64,000 bases of DNA, from NCBI GenBank assembly GCA_028551475.1, contig CM052356.1:16023884-16087883 (forward strand), in the 5' to 3' direction. The first letter of the stretch is position 1. Each line of letters begins with the position of its first letter. Below the pieces are notes generated by a model. The model worked only from the letters and a program-made list of their open reading frames with translations. It searched no databases and was not told the DNA's origin. Of the stretch, positions 12,701 through 25,036 are shown piece after piece. The stretch comes from Casuarina equisetifolia (taxonomy: Eukaryota > Streptophyta > Magnoliopsida > Fagales > Casuarinaceae). Position numbers and translations under genes: made by a program.

Positions 12701-15700
12701 AATTTTTACACCACTCCTTTTTTTTTTCTTTTCTTGAATGGGCCATATCAGTAACACACTTCGCATAGACAAATCATAAGCACACATTTTAAAGGGGGAA
12801 AAAAAACTCAACATTTTTAACAAACTAAAAACAAATGTCATTTAGAAAAATTCCTGCACCATAATATGGGTATGTTTTGAAAACACATACTCATTTCTAT
12901 TGCGGGTGTGGAGTTTGGCTTTTTATATTTGTTAAAAAATATTCCAGTACGATGTTGTTTTCCCCAACTTGACACTTCTATTTATTAAAATCTGCTTAGC
13001 TAATTATTGTCCAGGTCCTATCTATTAGTGGCATTCTCCTCTCCTGATTCGGGAGATACAACCTTGCTTGTTATTCTTGCACTAGAAATGAGCTAGAACT
13101 TGAACTGGCCCCTATTTTATGGCTTGATTGTTGTGGCCTTTTGGATTTTGTCTTTGACCTCAACAATTTGACCCAAGCATATTGTGCCTCGGCCATCTTG
13201 AGGATTGTTCTCTAAATTCTGAGGTTTGCACTAAATTATTTGATTTCTTTCTTATGTGAATCAGTCTTCTATGTATACAGCGGCAGTTGGGGGCATCTGT
13301 AGTTTTTGAACGGTGCAATTGAGATGCATTTTAATGGTTTTGTTTCTGTTTTTTGCATGGTTTCCTCTGTGTTTGAATCTGTTTCCAGTGACATTTATTC
13401 TTTTATTGATCCTACAATTTAGTAATGGCACCTCTGGGCTGTGAACCAGAAACGTTTTTTATTGACCCTAGGTTATTTGAATTTTCCTCTGTAAATTACA
13501 AGCCTATCAATTATGCTCTTTAAGTTCCCTTAAGTTCTCCTTCATATTTTTACAATTGGTCCTCTTCTAACTATTGTTTATGGTTTTGTAATTCCTGTTA
13601 CAAAATTTCTTACATAATCAACTCAGTTTTGTGTTGTCTGGTTAGCAATTATAGTTTTTTCCCCTTCTTTCCAAAAGTTATTTCTCCTAAAATAATTTTC
13701 TTTACATAATTAACGTTATTAAATCAAGTTTTCAATTCCAATGATACCTTAAAACCTGTTTAAACTCCCCATCTGTTATCTTCACCTGTATGATTATTTC
13801 TGTTTCCTTTTATCCTTTAACATTACGCTTGAAAGATGGAGTCCTCATTGCAAAGATTGTATGAGTAATCTGTTCTCTTTTTTGGAAGGCACTACCAAAA
13901 CTGTAATTTTATACTTGCACAAGTTACAAAGCTGGTGTAAAACATGAACAGACAAAACAAGTTGAAACTTATCTAAGTGTGAAGATGTAGATGAGTTTTT
14001 TCTAATCTAGAGCTTTTTTGGGAAAATTTTCTGAAGATGCCTTGATTTTTGAATTTTTTAAAGAAGTTTTGAAATAATCAAAATAGAGGAAGTATTTTTT
14101 GTGGGACCTTATTTTCGTAAAATGTCATTTGTGGCGCCCATAAAAGAACATCGTTTTTGGTAAACTAAGTGCTTCTGGGAAGCAGAAACCATAATGGGGT
14201 GTAAGACAGGTTGGATGGCCATCATGTAGATTTGTTGACAGCCACCATGGTGCTGCCAAGTGCAATTGCGTGGCCAGACATACCTAGCATCCTTCACTCA
14301 AGGAGGCCAGCCTCGAATTTTTATTTCTTCATTTTTTAAGTTACAAACTAGGCATAACATTTGAAAAATGAGCATGTATTTTCAAAATATTCATATACAA
14401 ATGTATGAGAAGTTAGATTACAGATTCTTTTTTTTTTCCGCATTTAAAGAACCAGTTTGTGATTTGCTTTGGCAATTCTGTATTTGAAAATTCGTTTAAT
14501 TGCTATTGTCTGAAAAGTATTTTTCAATGTTTGAAAACTGAAAACACTTTAAAAGGAAAATGGTAGAAGGTACATAGATTCTGGAACTTGCTTTGTTTTG
14601 CAGAAAGATAAACAAGACTTGAAAAATCTCTAGTAACCCTTTTTTTTATAGAGTACTCTAAATTTGAAGTTTTTCTCAATTTACTCAAGTTCTAATGAAT
14701 TAAACTATTTTCTTTATAATGAATTAACTTTTTATCCTTATGTAACAAATCTCTAGGAGGACCAATTGTATGTTACCAGTTTTACCTGACAATTGATGGA
14801 TAAAAACTACATCAAAAAATATGAGGTTTTAGTGACGTGGTCAATCACACCTCAATCACCTACATGTATATAGTTGTTCTCTAGCTTGAAATTTTCTGGA
14901 TCCACCGCAGCATGTGTGACATGAGGGATATGATTCTACTTGTTGAAATGAGGGCACATACTGCATGAAGTAGATGAATTTGGGAAAGATATAGTAGCAT
15001 CAAGCTCCATCTTGGAATGCTATTTTATTTTATTTTATTTTTACTTTGTGTTGATTATCTGATATGTCTCAGTTCCTTATACTGGTGTAAGAATGGCAAT
15101 CAAAGTGACTTTGAACCTTATTTGTTACATGAGATTTTTGGAAACTTGTTGAGATTGCTATGCATGTTTTATTTTGTCTTTTCTCTTTTATATTGGTTCT
15201 AGAAGTACCAACCTAGTTTCAAGAATTATGGTGCTTGTTTTTGAATTCTTAGTTTTAATGGCTGTGTTGTTCTTATGCAATATTCCTCAATTCGGAACCA
15301 TCCAGCCCTAATGGACACCAGTTTGTGTCGTGCAAGGAAGTTTCTTCATACTTGCTATCCTTTTCTGGACTCCAAGATGCAAGCAAACCAAGATCTTGTC
15401 ATTTGGATGAAAATTTTCTGTTGGCCCGGAAAATGGATCCTGGAGATGTAAGTCAATGTTTAGGATCTTTGTCTTACCCATATTATTTCATCTGCATTTG
15501 TATTTACAAGGTTTGCAACAGGATGCATCCCTTAAACTTGAAGATGGAAAGAATGCTGATGCCTTTGTTAGCTGTTCATCACTTCCAACGATTTCTATGT
15601 TGACTTTTTATGCAAAGAAGGATACCTTGAAGACGGTGGATCCAGGGGGTGAAACTCGGGAAATCTTTAAATGCCACAACTGCACTGTGATGTTTGATGA

Positions 15701-18700
15701 GAAGAATGATTTAGCCCACCATTTGATATCAGCTCATGATTATGCTGCAAATGCTTTAAAAATTAGAGATGGAAGATATGAATGCCAGCTCTGCCATACA
15801 ATATTTGATGAGAAGCAACAATACACTGATCATTTTGGGGTCCATGTAAGCAACTATTTGAAGAGTGTTGATACTTCAGGAGAAGTTATAAGCAATCAGA
15901 AGTTCATGAATCCTGCTCTAAGTAGAGTTTTGCCATCAACCTCAAAGATTGATGAATCAGTTGGTAATGACGGGCAAAGAACCATAAACGGTGACAAAAA
16001 TGACCCGGCTTTAGCTGGGGAACATAGTGATAAGCAGGATAAAGTTTGTAGCATGAATAACTTGGGGAAAATAGATATAGCTGCCGCTGTTGTTGATAGA
16101 AGTAATGCTCATTCTGTAAATGGAACTGATTCTATTAATGAGGGTAGAAGCCTTTGTGAATCTTCAAATGTTCATGAGTGCTTTCATGGTGGAATCAATA
16201 GTAATGTTACGGAAAGTCTTACTGAAAGCAGGTTGCTTGCACCACCTGGGAATGACAGAACTTTTACTGTTGAAAACAATGTGATCAAGGTATCCCTCCT
16301 GTCAGATGTGATGTCAAAGGCAGAGAAAGATGCTGGAAGTGGTTTGTTTCCTTTGAAACATGAGGATAAAACATGTAGTGAAGGTATTGAGGGTTATAAA
16401 TTTGGGAACAATGACTCAGCATCTGCTTTTAGAAACCATGATAGGGAGGTCCAGGATGCTTGTACTAATACCAATCAGCAATGCAGTTCTGAAGGCTGTT
16501 CACTACTTCCATTTAACAGTGAACAAAGATCAACTTTAGAAAATAATAGGACTGGAATTTTGAGTTCTGCGATGTTGGAGACCTTCCAAGGAGATTCTGG
16601 AAGTGGTTTACGAAGTTCATCTACTGGTGAGAAAAAATGTGCTGTTAGAGGTAATCTGGGTTATGTTTTCACTAGCACACTGAATGAGCCTACAGTTGAC
16701 AAAGTAAACATCTCTGGTAATAGGTCTAGTACAGTTGGTTTTGGGAGCAATCATGCTTCAAAAAATGACAAAGCTGCGACTAGCAGTAAGCAAGAAGGGA
16801 GTTCTGGAAGTTGTTTATTCATTCCATCATGCAACGAGCAGTGTGTTATTGGATATAATGCAAAGAAGAATCCATCTTGGACACTGGATGGACCTTTTCA
16901 GGGAAAAACAAGTGAAAGCCACATGTTTGCCTTTGTTGATAAGCAAAAACCTGGTTTTGACAATCACACGAATGAAGTGTCTACTGGTGCAGAGGAGCGG
17001 CTTAAGCTTGATGAAGTCAGCAGTCATAAGAATAAGGAGATACATATTGCTTTTGACTGGAATGGAAGTGTAGATGATGCAGATACTACTTTTTGCAGGC
17101 CGCAGGAAAGATGTTTAAAAGGCTTATTACTTGGCTCATCTGCGGATGAGCATAGATATGATATAAGAGACTACAAAATCTGCAATAGTACAGTGGAGGA
17201 GCTTAAAGAGGTAAGAGGAGCTTCTGAAAAGGACTTTCTTATACGATCTGATTGTGAACGAAACCATGATAGTGGGAACAATTTGAATAAGGTTTCTTGT
17301 AGCTCAATAGAGGAGGCTGATCATAAGACAGTTAAGAGCCTTTGGAACAGTGAAGTTTTTCTTGCTTTTGACTCCCAGGAACGAACAGGTGAAGATGTCA
17401 CACGCACCACAAGAGGGCAAAGTTCTGATGGTTTCAAGAATAAGTTGGATATGGTCTATATGAACAGAGGTCGTGTGTGGCCTAGGTCTGAAGACATGGA
17501 GAAGCCTATGAATCATGAGATGATGATTAATTTCGGGAATCCTGCCCAATCAAATGTAGATTCCATGGCAGAGTCTATGTGGAGAAATACTCAACAAAAT
17601 ATCCAGCAGAGTGGTTTAGCCAATACTTCATCTACACGGATGCAATCATCTCAATTTTTTCCAGACCTTGATGTAATTTCAAGCAAGGTATGAAGCATAG
17701 CTATTTTTTGTGGTAGCAGTTTGTTGACAGGGCATATGGAGATGTTAGGTACTGTGATGAGACTAAACCACTAAATGTTTTTGCTTCAATAGGTCTCTTT
17801 TCACCTTTTCTTACCCCTGGATTGCTTATGAACATGCCATATGATTGATAATATGCTGTCTCTCACTTTATATCTGAAGTTCAATTTTTTGAGGGCTTTT
17901 ATTCAATTTAATTTGAAATATGGCTTGTACTTGAAATTTTCTGACAGATTTCCATCTGATTCTCATAAATCTAGTTGCGTCAATTAAATCCTTCATTTAA
18001 AAAAAAAATGGTTCAATTGCATCAATAGCAATATATGACTGGTTGTAGCAACATATATAATGATGCAAAATAGGACCGTCAGTGGCATTTCATTACCACA
18101 ACAAATTGTCATATGCAATTTGTTGCATAACTCTCGTTAGGAAATTCACTTTTTATTTTATTCCACTCTGTAGGTTAAAAAAAATAGAAGAGGAAGATAA
18201 AGGAGAAAAGGTGTATATTCGTTGCCCTTCAAACTCTCTGACAACCACTGGTTTCAGCATGCCTTTCTTGCAGTCAACTATGTCGTTTTCTTTGCCATGA
18301 AAGTGACTCCAATCCTATATAATCTTCCTTAACTCTCAAAATTCATTAGTTATTATAGTAACTCCTCTGAATTTTGAAAATAAGTTCTTTAGAGTTTGGA
18401 AGAAAAATTTGTATTAAGCATGGAAAATAAGGGAGTAGTGTGGTGCTTCTGAGGATGGACTTCAAGATTCACCAGAATGATTCATCTGGAGATTTCGAGA
18501 TTGAAGTTAAGTAGTTAATTAAGCAATCTGACTGCACAAAAGTAGCTGGGCTGCGGCAGAGAAAATTGTGTTATGGCTGTGAAACGCGGAAGGCTGATAT
18601 CCATAGTGAGGAAAGATACAGTAAAATGGACTTCAAGATTGTACCAGAATGATTCATCTGGAGATTTCAAGATTGACGTTGAGTAGTTGATTGAGCAATC

Positions 18701-19872
18701 TGACTGCACAAAAGGTGGACTGCGGCAGAGAAAATTGTGTTATGGCTGTGAAACGTGGAAGGCTGATATCCGTGGTGAGGAAAGATACAGTAAAAGGGTG
18801 AGAGGTGCAATGGTTTGGTGGATCTCGGTTTAGGTGCAAGTATTGTGGTAATCGTCCATACAGTTGTGGTGGTGTTGAATATGAAGATTTTTTGAGGCTC
18901 CTATCTCTGGCTGTCTCTTAAATTGAAAATGAGTTTAGGCACTGGGTAAAAGGGGACGGTGGATCTGACTTTGGGTGGGAATGGTGTGCTTGATGGGTTT
19001 CTAGGGCTGGTGATAGCTACGTGGGGGACTATAACAGCGGTTAGTTTAAGATAATTTCCTTTCAAGGCATATTATTTTCTATTCCACTTAATCATAATTG
19101 TTGCTACGAAAGCAGCTTCTGTTAGCAAATCTAGTATCCAATTTTATACATAAATTGAGGGATCCTAGAAAATTGAAGCACATGATAGATACAATCAGGT
19201 GTATAGGATACAATTTAAACATATCTGAAATTTTGGGGACAAAAAGCATCTTTTTAACCTTTGATTTCATCTTTTTAACTAATGGTTGGGTATCTTAAAA
19301 TACACACACCTACAGATTAGATTGCTTTCTAGAGAATTATTTATCCCACGCTGCATGGACCCAGTTCTTACCATCCCCTTTCTTGGAAGTAAGGAATTTT
19401 TTTTGCATTCACATGTAATCATTTCCTTTACAGGGTAGGGAGGTTGTGTTTTGTTTATTGGAATTTGTTGCAATAAAAATCACATGCTGCCTATGTATTT
19501 AATGAACAGGGTGGAGACAAATCTTTCAATGCTAACAAGAGATTTGTCAGAGAATCCGTTACGGAAGGGCAGAGGTCAGTTAGGACAGGAAGTATGGAGC
19601 ACAGTTTCCTGACATCACAGGGAAGCACTCATGCAGAGAAATCAAAGGTTTTGTCTTATGATTTAGAGATGGAAGGTTTAGATTCATCCTATTGGTTTCA
19701 AAAGGAAACTTTGCCTTTGTTGCCAAAGTTAGCAAGCAGGAGGACTGTTTGTGTCTGGTGCAGAAATGAGTTCTATCTAGAATCTGTTCACTCTGAATTA
19801 CAGTCTGGTTCAGTGGGTTTTATGTGTGCAACCTGCAATGCCAAGTACTCTGGGCAATTCAATCTGCTTTAG
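9719..19872 (+). CDS. MBD8: Methyl-CpG-binding-domain protein, MBD8-like, with AT-hooks and zinc fingers
   Basis: Four coding exons: 9719-10758, 15306-15447, 15522-17687 and 19510-19872 (3711 bp, 1236 residues). The first in-frame ATG is 9719; the frame is open from 9683 but that codon is GTG. The N-terminus has the acidic/Ser-rich start MAPASVVNHLHLDALPLVDL. Two AT-hooks (KRKRGRPRKNE) lie near residues 184-195 and 222-233. The MBD begins LPEGWKLMVTIKKR near residue 321 and is split by intron 1 exactly at RYIS, continuing PNGHQFVSCKEVSSYLL in exon 2. Exon 3 encodes two C2H2 fingers (FKCHNC..HHLISAH, YECQLC..DHFGVH; residues ~443-503) and a long Ser/Asn-rich region. The C-terminus has a CVWC...CATC pair (~1196-1232). 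Plant MBD8 is a chromatin protein linked to DNA-methylation reading; methyl-CpG binding by this protein is inferred, not shown. It is longer than the Arabidopsis homologue as I recall it. Intron 1 is 4.5 kb. Confidence 0.85.
10759..15305 (+). other. Intron 1 of the MBD8-like gene (4.5 kb)
   Basis: The donor is CGATATATAAG|GTTCT and the acceptor is CCATCCAG|CCC. The intron is AT-rich with many T-tracts. I see no coding frame, terminal repeats or reverse-transcriptase remnant in it, although its length would allow an old insertion. Confidence 0.75.
18457..18797 (+). repeat. Tandem duplication of ~171 bp inside intron 3 of the MBD8-like gene
   Basis: Two copies start with GGACTTCAAGATT at 18457 and 18628 and end with GAAAGATACAGTAAAA. 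They differ by scattered substitutions and small indels. They share long matches such as GCAATCTGACTGCACAAAA and GGCAGAGAAAATTGTG. Confidence 0.9.
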
Positions 19873-22215
19873 TTCTCATTGAACCCTCTTTACTTCGGTA
19901 AAGATGTGCTTCTCATATACCCATCTTCCTGTGAAGAACAGGATTCTAGCAACAAGGTAATTACAAAATCTAATTGCATGGATGCATCAATTGTATATCT
20001 TGGAAGGATAAGTTGATTCTTTTAAAGGTTTTTCATACCTTTAAGATACACAGGTGCTGCGACATTCTTGTTTCATTTGATTAACTAGATGAACGCAAAT
20101 TTTGCAATAAGAAATATATGCAACTTACAACTTTAATGACATTAAAGGCCTATAAAACCTTTAATGGTTGGGCAATAAGCGCATGGTGGGTTTGTTTGCT
20201 CTTAAGTTTCTTTGGCTTTTTGCTTTCCTGTTCCGATGCACCATCTAGTTGTAGTTTTCCTCTCACCCACTCCCCCTTTATAAAAAAGGGTGGGGGCGAT
20301 AAAATAATGTTGATGTTAATGATGAGTCACGGTGATAGCTTTTTTTCCAGGCAATAGCGGACTGATGGAAAACAAAAATGGTCTATTGATAGACTTGTCA
20401 GTTACACATGGAGGTCCTATGCAAGAGCCTCATTTTGCGATTCCGGTATGATGCTTTCTTTTGTTTTTGCTGGAGATCACTCAGCGCATAATTCAATTTA
20501 CTGCCCTCCCCCTTTGGGTCCAAATGATTGTTTATCATACTCCTGAGATAAGATTTTATGGGGTTCCTTTATTTTCAGGACCCACATTTGTACCCCTCAC
20601 ATGAAAGAAATAGGATTGCCAACTGTAAGGGGAAAAAGTACCTGTGTAACCTTTTTACTCTCCCAAATTACCTTCTTAAAGGACAGCACCAACCCTTCCC
20701 CCACACAAGTGCCTTTTTTATTTTTTATTTTTTTCTTTTCCTTGAGCATTTGCCAGATATTGTGGCTGCAGAGATAGTGACTTAGAAACTCAGTTCAACC
20801 TATATTTGATCCTTAGTTTTGGAAAGCAATGGATGTTGACCTCAGGTTTTCCGAGAAAATAGGATGTCACAGGCTCAATTTATTTGCTTTGGAATATCTT
20901 AAAATGGCACTACCAGAAAATTGGGATTGTTCTCTTACCTTACTAACAGTTGAATCACTTGTTGAAAAAGTCATTTAGGTTGAAAATCACAGATAGTGAT
21001 TTGAAAATCAGTCTTACATTGTCACAGGAGCTCTCAAGAGGTGAGGTTGTGTCAGGAAAGTTAATTTCGTGTTGCCAGAAAGGCAGCCTACTTTGTGGTC
21101 GACAGTGGGGTATTTCTAGGACTGAGGCTACGGGTTGAGTTTTGATTGCATCTTTTAACATAAAACTCCTTTCTTATTAAAGAAAAAAGCTTTTGTATAA
21201 CATAGCAATTAAATTGGTAGTTCCTATTTTAGATAATGCGACTTAAATAATCACTCCAGTGTATTTGTGATGAAGAGGAGTTGCTTTAGAATTAAGGCCT
21301 ATTGGATTCGGAGCACATTTCTGCTGTTCTTGTGCTTTATGGAGGCCATATTGCTTGCTTGTAGAATAGAAACTTCACTCTTGTTCGAGAAATATCGCAG
21401 TTTGGGTTGTTTCCAAACCAATCTAACATCCAACTAAGCTACAAACTGAGCACGAGTTCCCCGTGAGAACGTTCCATTGGAGAGTGGAACGCATTGAAAA
21501 AGTCCACGTACTTGTGGGTATGCAAGCAGTAGCTACTTCCAGATGGATTTCGTCAAAAACAATTATAGAAAAACTAAATCTAATTGGATTTCGGGGAAAA
21601 ATAGAAAACACAAGAGTTTAGTGTATAAAATATTGGTATAAACGATGAGTTAGATATTCAAATTAAAGATTTATTATATAAAAAAGGTTAATAAACTGGA
21701 CATAATTGCCATCGCAGTTCAGCTTTCAAGATAAGAAGCTATAATGAAGTAAAAATAAAGTTATTTTCTCTTTTAGAATTTACCAGATAATAAGAATTTT
21801 CAAATTTGATCTCCTTTGCTTTGGATAATGGTGAATATATAATGTAGGCATATTTCATGTCTCTCCACGAACTAATGATGAATATATGCTTGTTTTCTCT
21901 CTTAATAGTTACTAATTAAGAAAGGGGTTAATCAAATATCTGTATCTTTTTGCTTATTAAAATATATATATATATATATATAAAATGAGAAAGTGTTGAC
22001 ATAACAGGAGTGGAGTTTAAACATATAAAAAAGGAAATGAAAGCCCAGGAGTGCGGCTTTCATCACCGTCCCATCCCCATCATTATCGCTGCCTTCCGCT
22101 GAGCTTCCCGTGTCTCTTTCAGGTTGTTTACAATCCTTCTTGCCTTAACGCTGGAAGTTGGTCAAGGCAACCAGGATAACCCCCGCACGCACTCAGCAAC
22201 CCACCCACTCGTTGA

Positions 22216-22221
22216 CACGTG
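22216..22221 (+). promoter_or_regulatory. G-box (CACGTG) upstream of the APRL gene
   Basis: The motif GACACGTGC lies about 285 bases before the APRL start codon in a GC-richer stretch. G-boxes bind bZIP and bHLH factors in plants; use here is inferred from position only. Confidence 0.35.
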
Positions 22222-22433
22222 CGAGCCCCGCGCTATCCCAGCTCCCCTTCATCCCTCCGACTACGACGATTCGCCGGACGAGTTTATTGATGAGATTTCT
22301 TGTGACGTGTCAAATCCTTAGCACTTACCTCTTCAATAAATACGTCTGATTCCCGTCTGTATCGCCGGAATGTCCACTTTCTGTTCGCTCGGGTCCTCGG
22401 CTTGACTTTTGAGAGTACTTTCTTGCGGACAGC

Positions 22434-22477
22434 GATTTGGATTTGGATTTGGATTTGGATTTGGATTTGGATTTGGT
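22434..22477 (+). repeat. (GGATTT)n hexanucleotide repeat in the APRL leader
   Basis: About seven units of GGATTT end roughly 30 bases before the APRL start codon, so the repeat is probably transcribed in the 5' leader. Confidence 0.9.
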
Positions 22478-22505
22478 TCGATAATCAAGGGGGTCTTCGT
22501 GGTTC

Positions 22506-25036
22506 ATGGGGATGAAAGGTTCTGTAACGAGGATCGTCGCCCTGTTGCTGTTGTGCTTGAGGCTGACATGCGCCGTCGAGCAGTCTAGGGTTTCGTCTCC
22601 GACCGCCGTTTGCCCTACGGTGTCCCAAGTTGATTCGATCCTAGGGTTTCGGGATTGGAGTTGTCCCTTGCACAATGATTTTAATTCCCTTGGTCTCGTT
22701 GCTGTTACCGAGGTACCTGTCGACTTTTTCCCCTGGTTTTATGGATTTTCATTTATTGAAAAGCTTTAGGTCTTTCAGTCCTCTATTTTCTCTCTGTTTT
22801 TCTTTGTAGGTTTTTTGCAGATTTTGCTCTTCTTTGTTTGAGAAGGAAATGTTTGGTTATTTTAAGCTTCTGGCCTCGCTATGGGTCAGTATGTGTTCGG
22901 AATGTAGGAACTGGAAGCTTCATTTCTGTTCTGTTTTGTACTGTTTGGGAATCAAGCTAAGCTAGGGTATTCTGAAGTTTCAGTCTTGATGTTAAATTAG
23001 GCTGTTAACCTTTTAGTTTAGGTTCAAAAACTCGTAAAAAAACACTGGGGATTTTGTAGTGCGTCCGGGAGCTGAAGGATTACGAAATAGGAAACAATGT
23101 GCAAGATTCTGATATGCATTTTGGAGGCAACGTGATAACATCCGTAAAGAGAAATTTTGATTTTATTATTGCATAAGTTACTAGGAAAAGTTCTTCAATG
23201 CTAATTGAGCTGTACCTAAGCCCACTGGGGAAGCCAATAGCTTTACACTTAAAGACATTGCTATTTTAATGAATTTGGTGGGTAATTGAATTGATAGCTT
23301 GTTATGTCCGTGGCTGGTAGATGGTCTGCTATGATGATCACCAAAAGGTGGCTGGTAGAATTATTAACAAGGATGATCACAAAAAGCTAGTATTGGATAT
23401 GATAGTGCCTAAGGTTTAACACTTTTGTTTTTGTTTTTTTAAATGATTGATTGGCACGAACATTGTAAACAAATGCAACTGAGCAGCAGTGCAGAATCAA
23501 ATCAGGAAGTTGCTTGGCTTCTATAGATCTTTTTGCTTTGCTTACAAATGTTTTAGTATGATAACTTACACTTTGCCTTTGTGAAGGGAGATGAGGTTTC
23601 ATTGCAAAGGGCACTAAACATGGTTCACACCAACAGCCATCAATATGTAGCCGTGCTCTTCTATGCATCTTGGTGCCCCTTCTCCAAGAATTTTCGGCCA
23701 AGCTTTTCCATCCTGTCTTCTTTGTATCCCTCCATCCCCCATTTTGCAATTGAGGAATCAACCATCAGGCCAAGGTTTGTGTATTATTAGGTTTGCGTTT
23801 TGTGTTTATATCTTATTGGAAGTTGGTAATAACATTTGTCGAGTGGCTGCAGCATTCTTTCTAAGTATGGAGTTCATGGGTTTCCTACCCTTTTTCTTTT
23901 GAACTGTACAATGCGTGTTCGTTATCAAGGCTCCCGGACGCTTGCTTCTCTCGTTGCCTTCTACAGTGAGGAGACTGGTAAGCTATTTTAGTGAGGAAAT
24001 TACCATGGGCTTCTATATTTTGCATTTGCTATTTACTTCTCTATGATGAATTAATACAGCTAGTTAGAGATGCAAATCAGTATAAAGTTAAGAGTAGTGA
24101 GCTTCTGATATTTGAAGAGAAGAGCTCTTTCTGTTCAGCATTTGCTAATTAATTGTTGCTTGCTTTTGCGATAGAAGGGAAATGAAAAACACACAGACTC
24201 TTATATGCCCTTAAAATCAGAATTAGTTGTATCTCATAAATGTCGGACATGCTTGACTTGCCTTTCCGAATTTTTCCTTCTAAGGGTGTGCCTCTATATG
24301 GACCAAGTACTTGTAATGTTTCTCCTTATTTATTGCCCACTTGCTATATTGGATAAATCTATCTACACATGCACGAAAGAGAGAGTTGAGTAGGGGATGG
24401 GCCTTATCAAGAGTAACGCAAAAAATTTGGGATGCTTTCCTTAAGAATTGAAGTTTGTTCTATGATCTAGGATCTCTGCTGTCTTTTCTATGATCTCTTA
24501 CGATTCTACCTGTGCATTTTGTTGCATGATCTTAAGAATTGAAGTTTGTTCTATGTGATATTTATTGAATTTTATTCTTGTGCTTAGGCATTAAGATTGC
24601 AACATGGGATCAAATGTCTGTGGACAGAATTGGGCTTGCATCAAATCATGAGAAGAACGATAACACTGAGCAGGAAAGCTGCCCATTCGCATGGGCAAGA
24701 TCTCCAGAGAAATTGCTTCGGCAGGAGACATATTTGGCTTTAGCGACAATATTTGTGCTTCTGAGATTGCTATATTTCCTTTTTCCAACTCTGCTTTTAT
24801 GCGCTCAATATGCTTGGAGAAGACATATACAAAATGTGAGATTAGGGAGTTTATGGGAGCATCCTTTGGCCTACCTGAGGCGAGTAATACAGTTGCTCAA
24901 TTCTCCTAGGGAGCCTTGCAAGAGAAGCAATTTGCAAGAAGGAGCAATGAATGCCAGAGCATGGGCTTCCAAGTCCCTTGCCACAGTATCTATCGGGGGC
25001 GATGCAGGTAGCAGTTCAGGGTTTGCCCGGAAGTGA
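22506..25036 (+). CDS. APRL5: 5'-adenylylsulfate reductase-like protein (APRL5/7 type), thioredoxin fold, membrane-anchored
   Basis: Four exons: 22506-22712, 23587-23774, 23853-23977 and 24588-25036 (969 bp, 322 residues), all with GT-AG introns. Residues 1-23 form a signal peptide ([20 protein letters not shown]). The thioredoxin domain spans ~70-172, with FYASWCPFS at 94-102: the second cysteine of a CxxC site is replaced by Ser, as is usual for the APRL group, so classical dithiol oxidoreductase activity is unlikely. The cis-proline segment [13 protein letters not shown] follows. A single membrane segment lies at ~222-247 ([21 protein letters not shown]), and the tail ends [14 protein letters not shown]. 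Members resemble the C-terminal domain of APS reductase but lack the reductase domain; they are probably in the secretory pathway. Whether it corresponds to APRL5 or APRL7 cannot be settled here. Confidence 0.85.

Larger units (their letters stand above)
19873..22505 (+). other. 3' region of the MBD8-like gene and upstream region of the APRL gene
   Basis: After the TAG at 19870-19872 there are splice-like borders: a donor after 19956, an exon-like piece at 20351-20445 and an acceptor before 20579. These probably belong to a spliced 3' untranslated region. A TA microsatellite lies at 21962-21981. From about 22040 the sequence becomes GC-richer and is the likely APRL promoter and leader. Confidence 0.5.
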
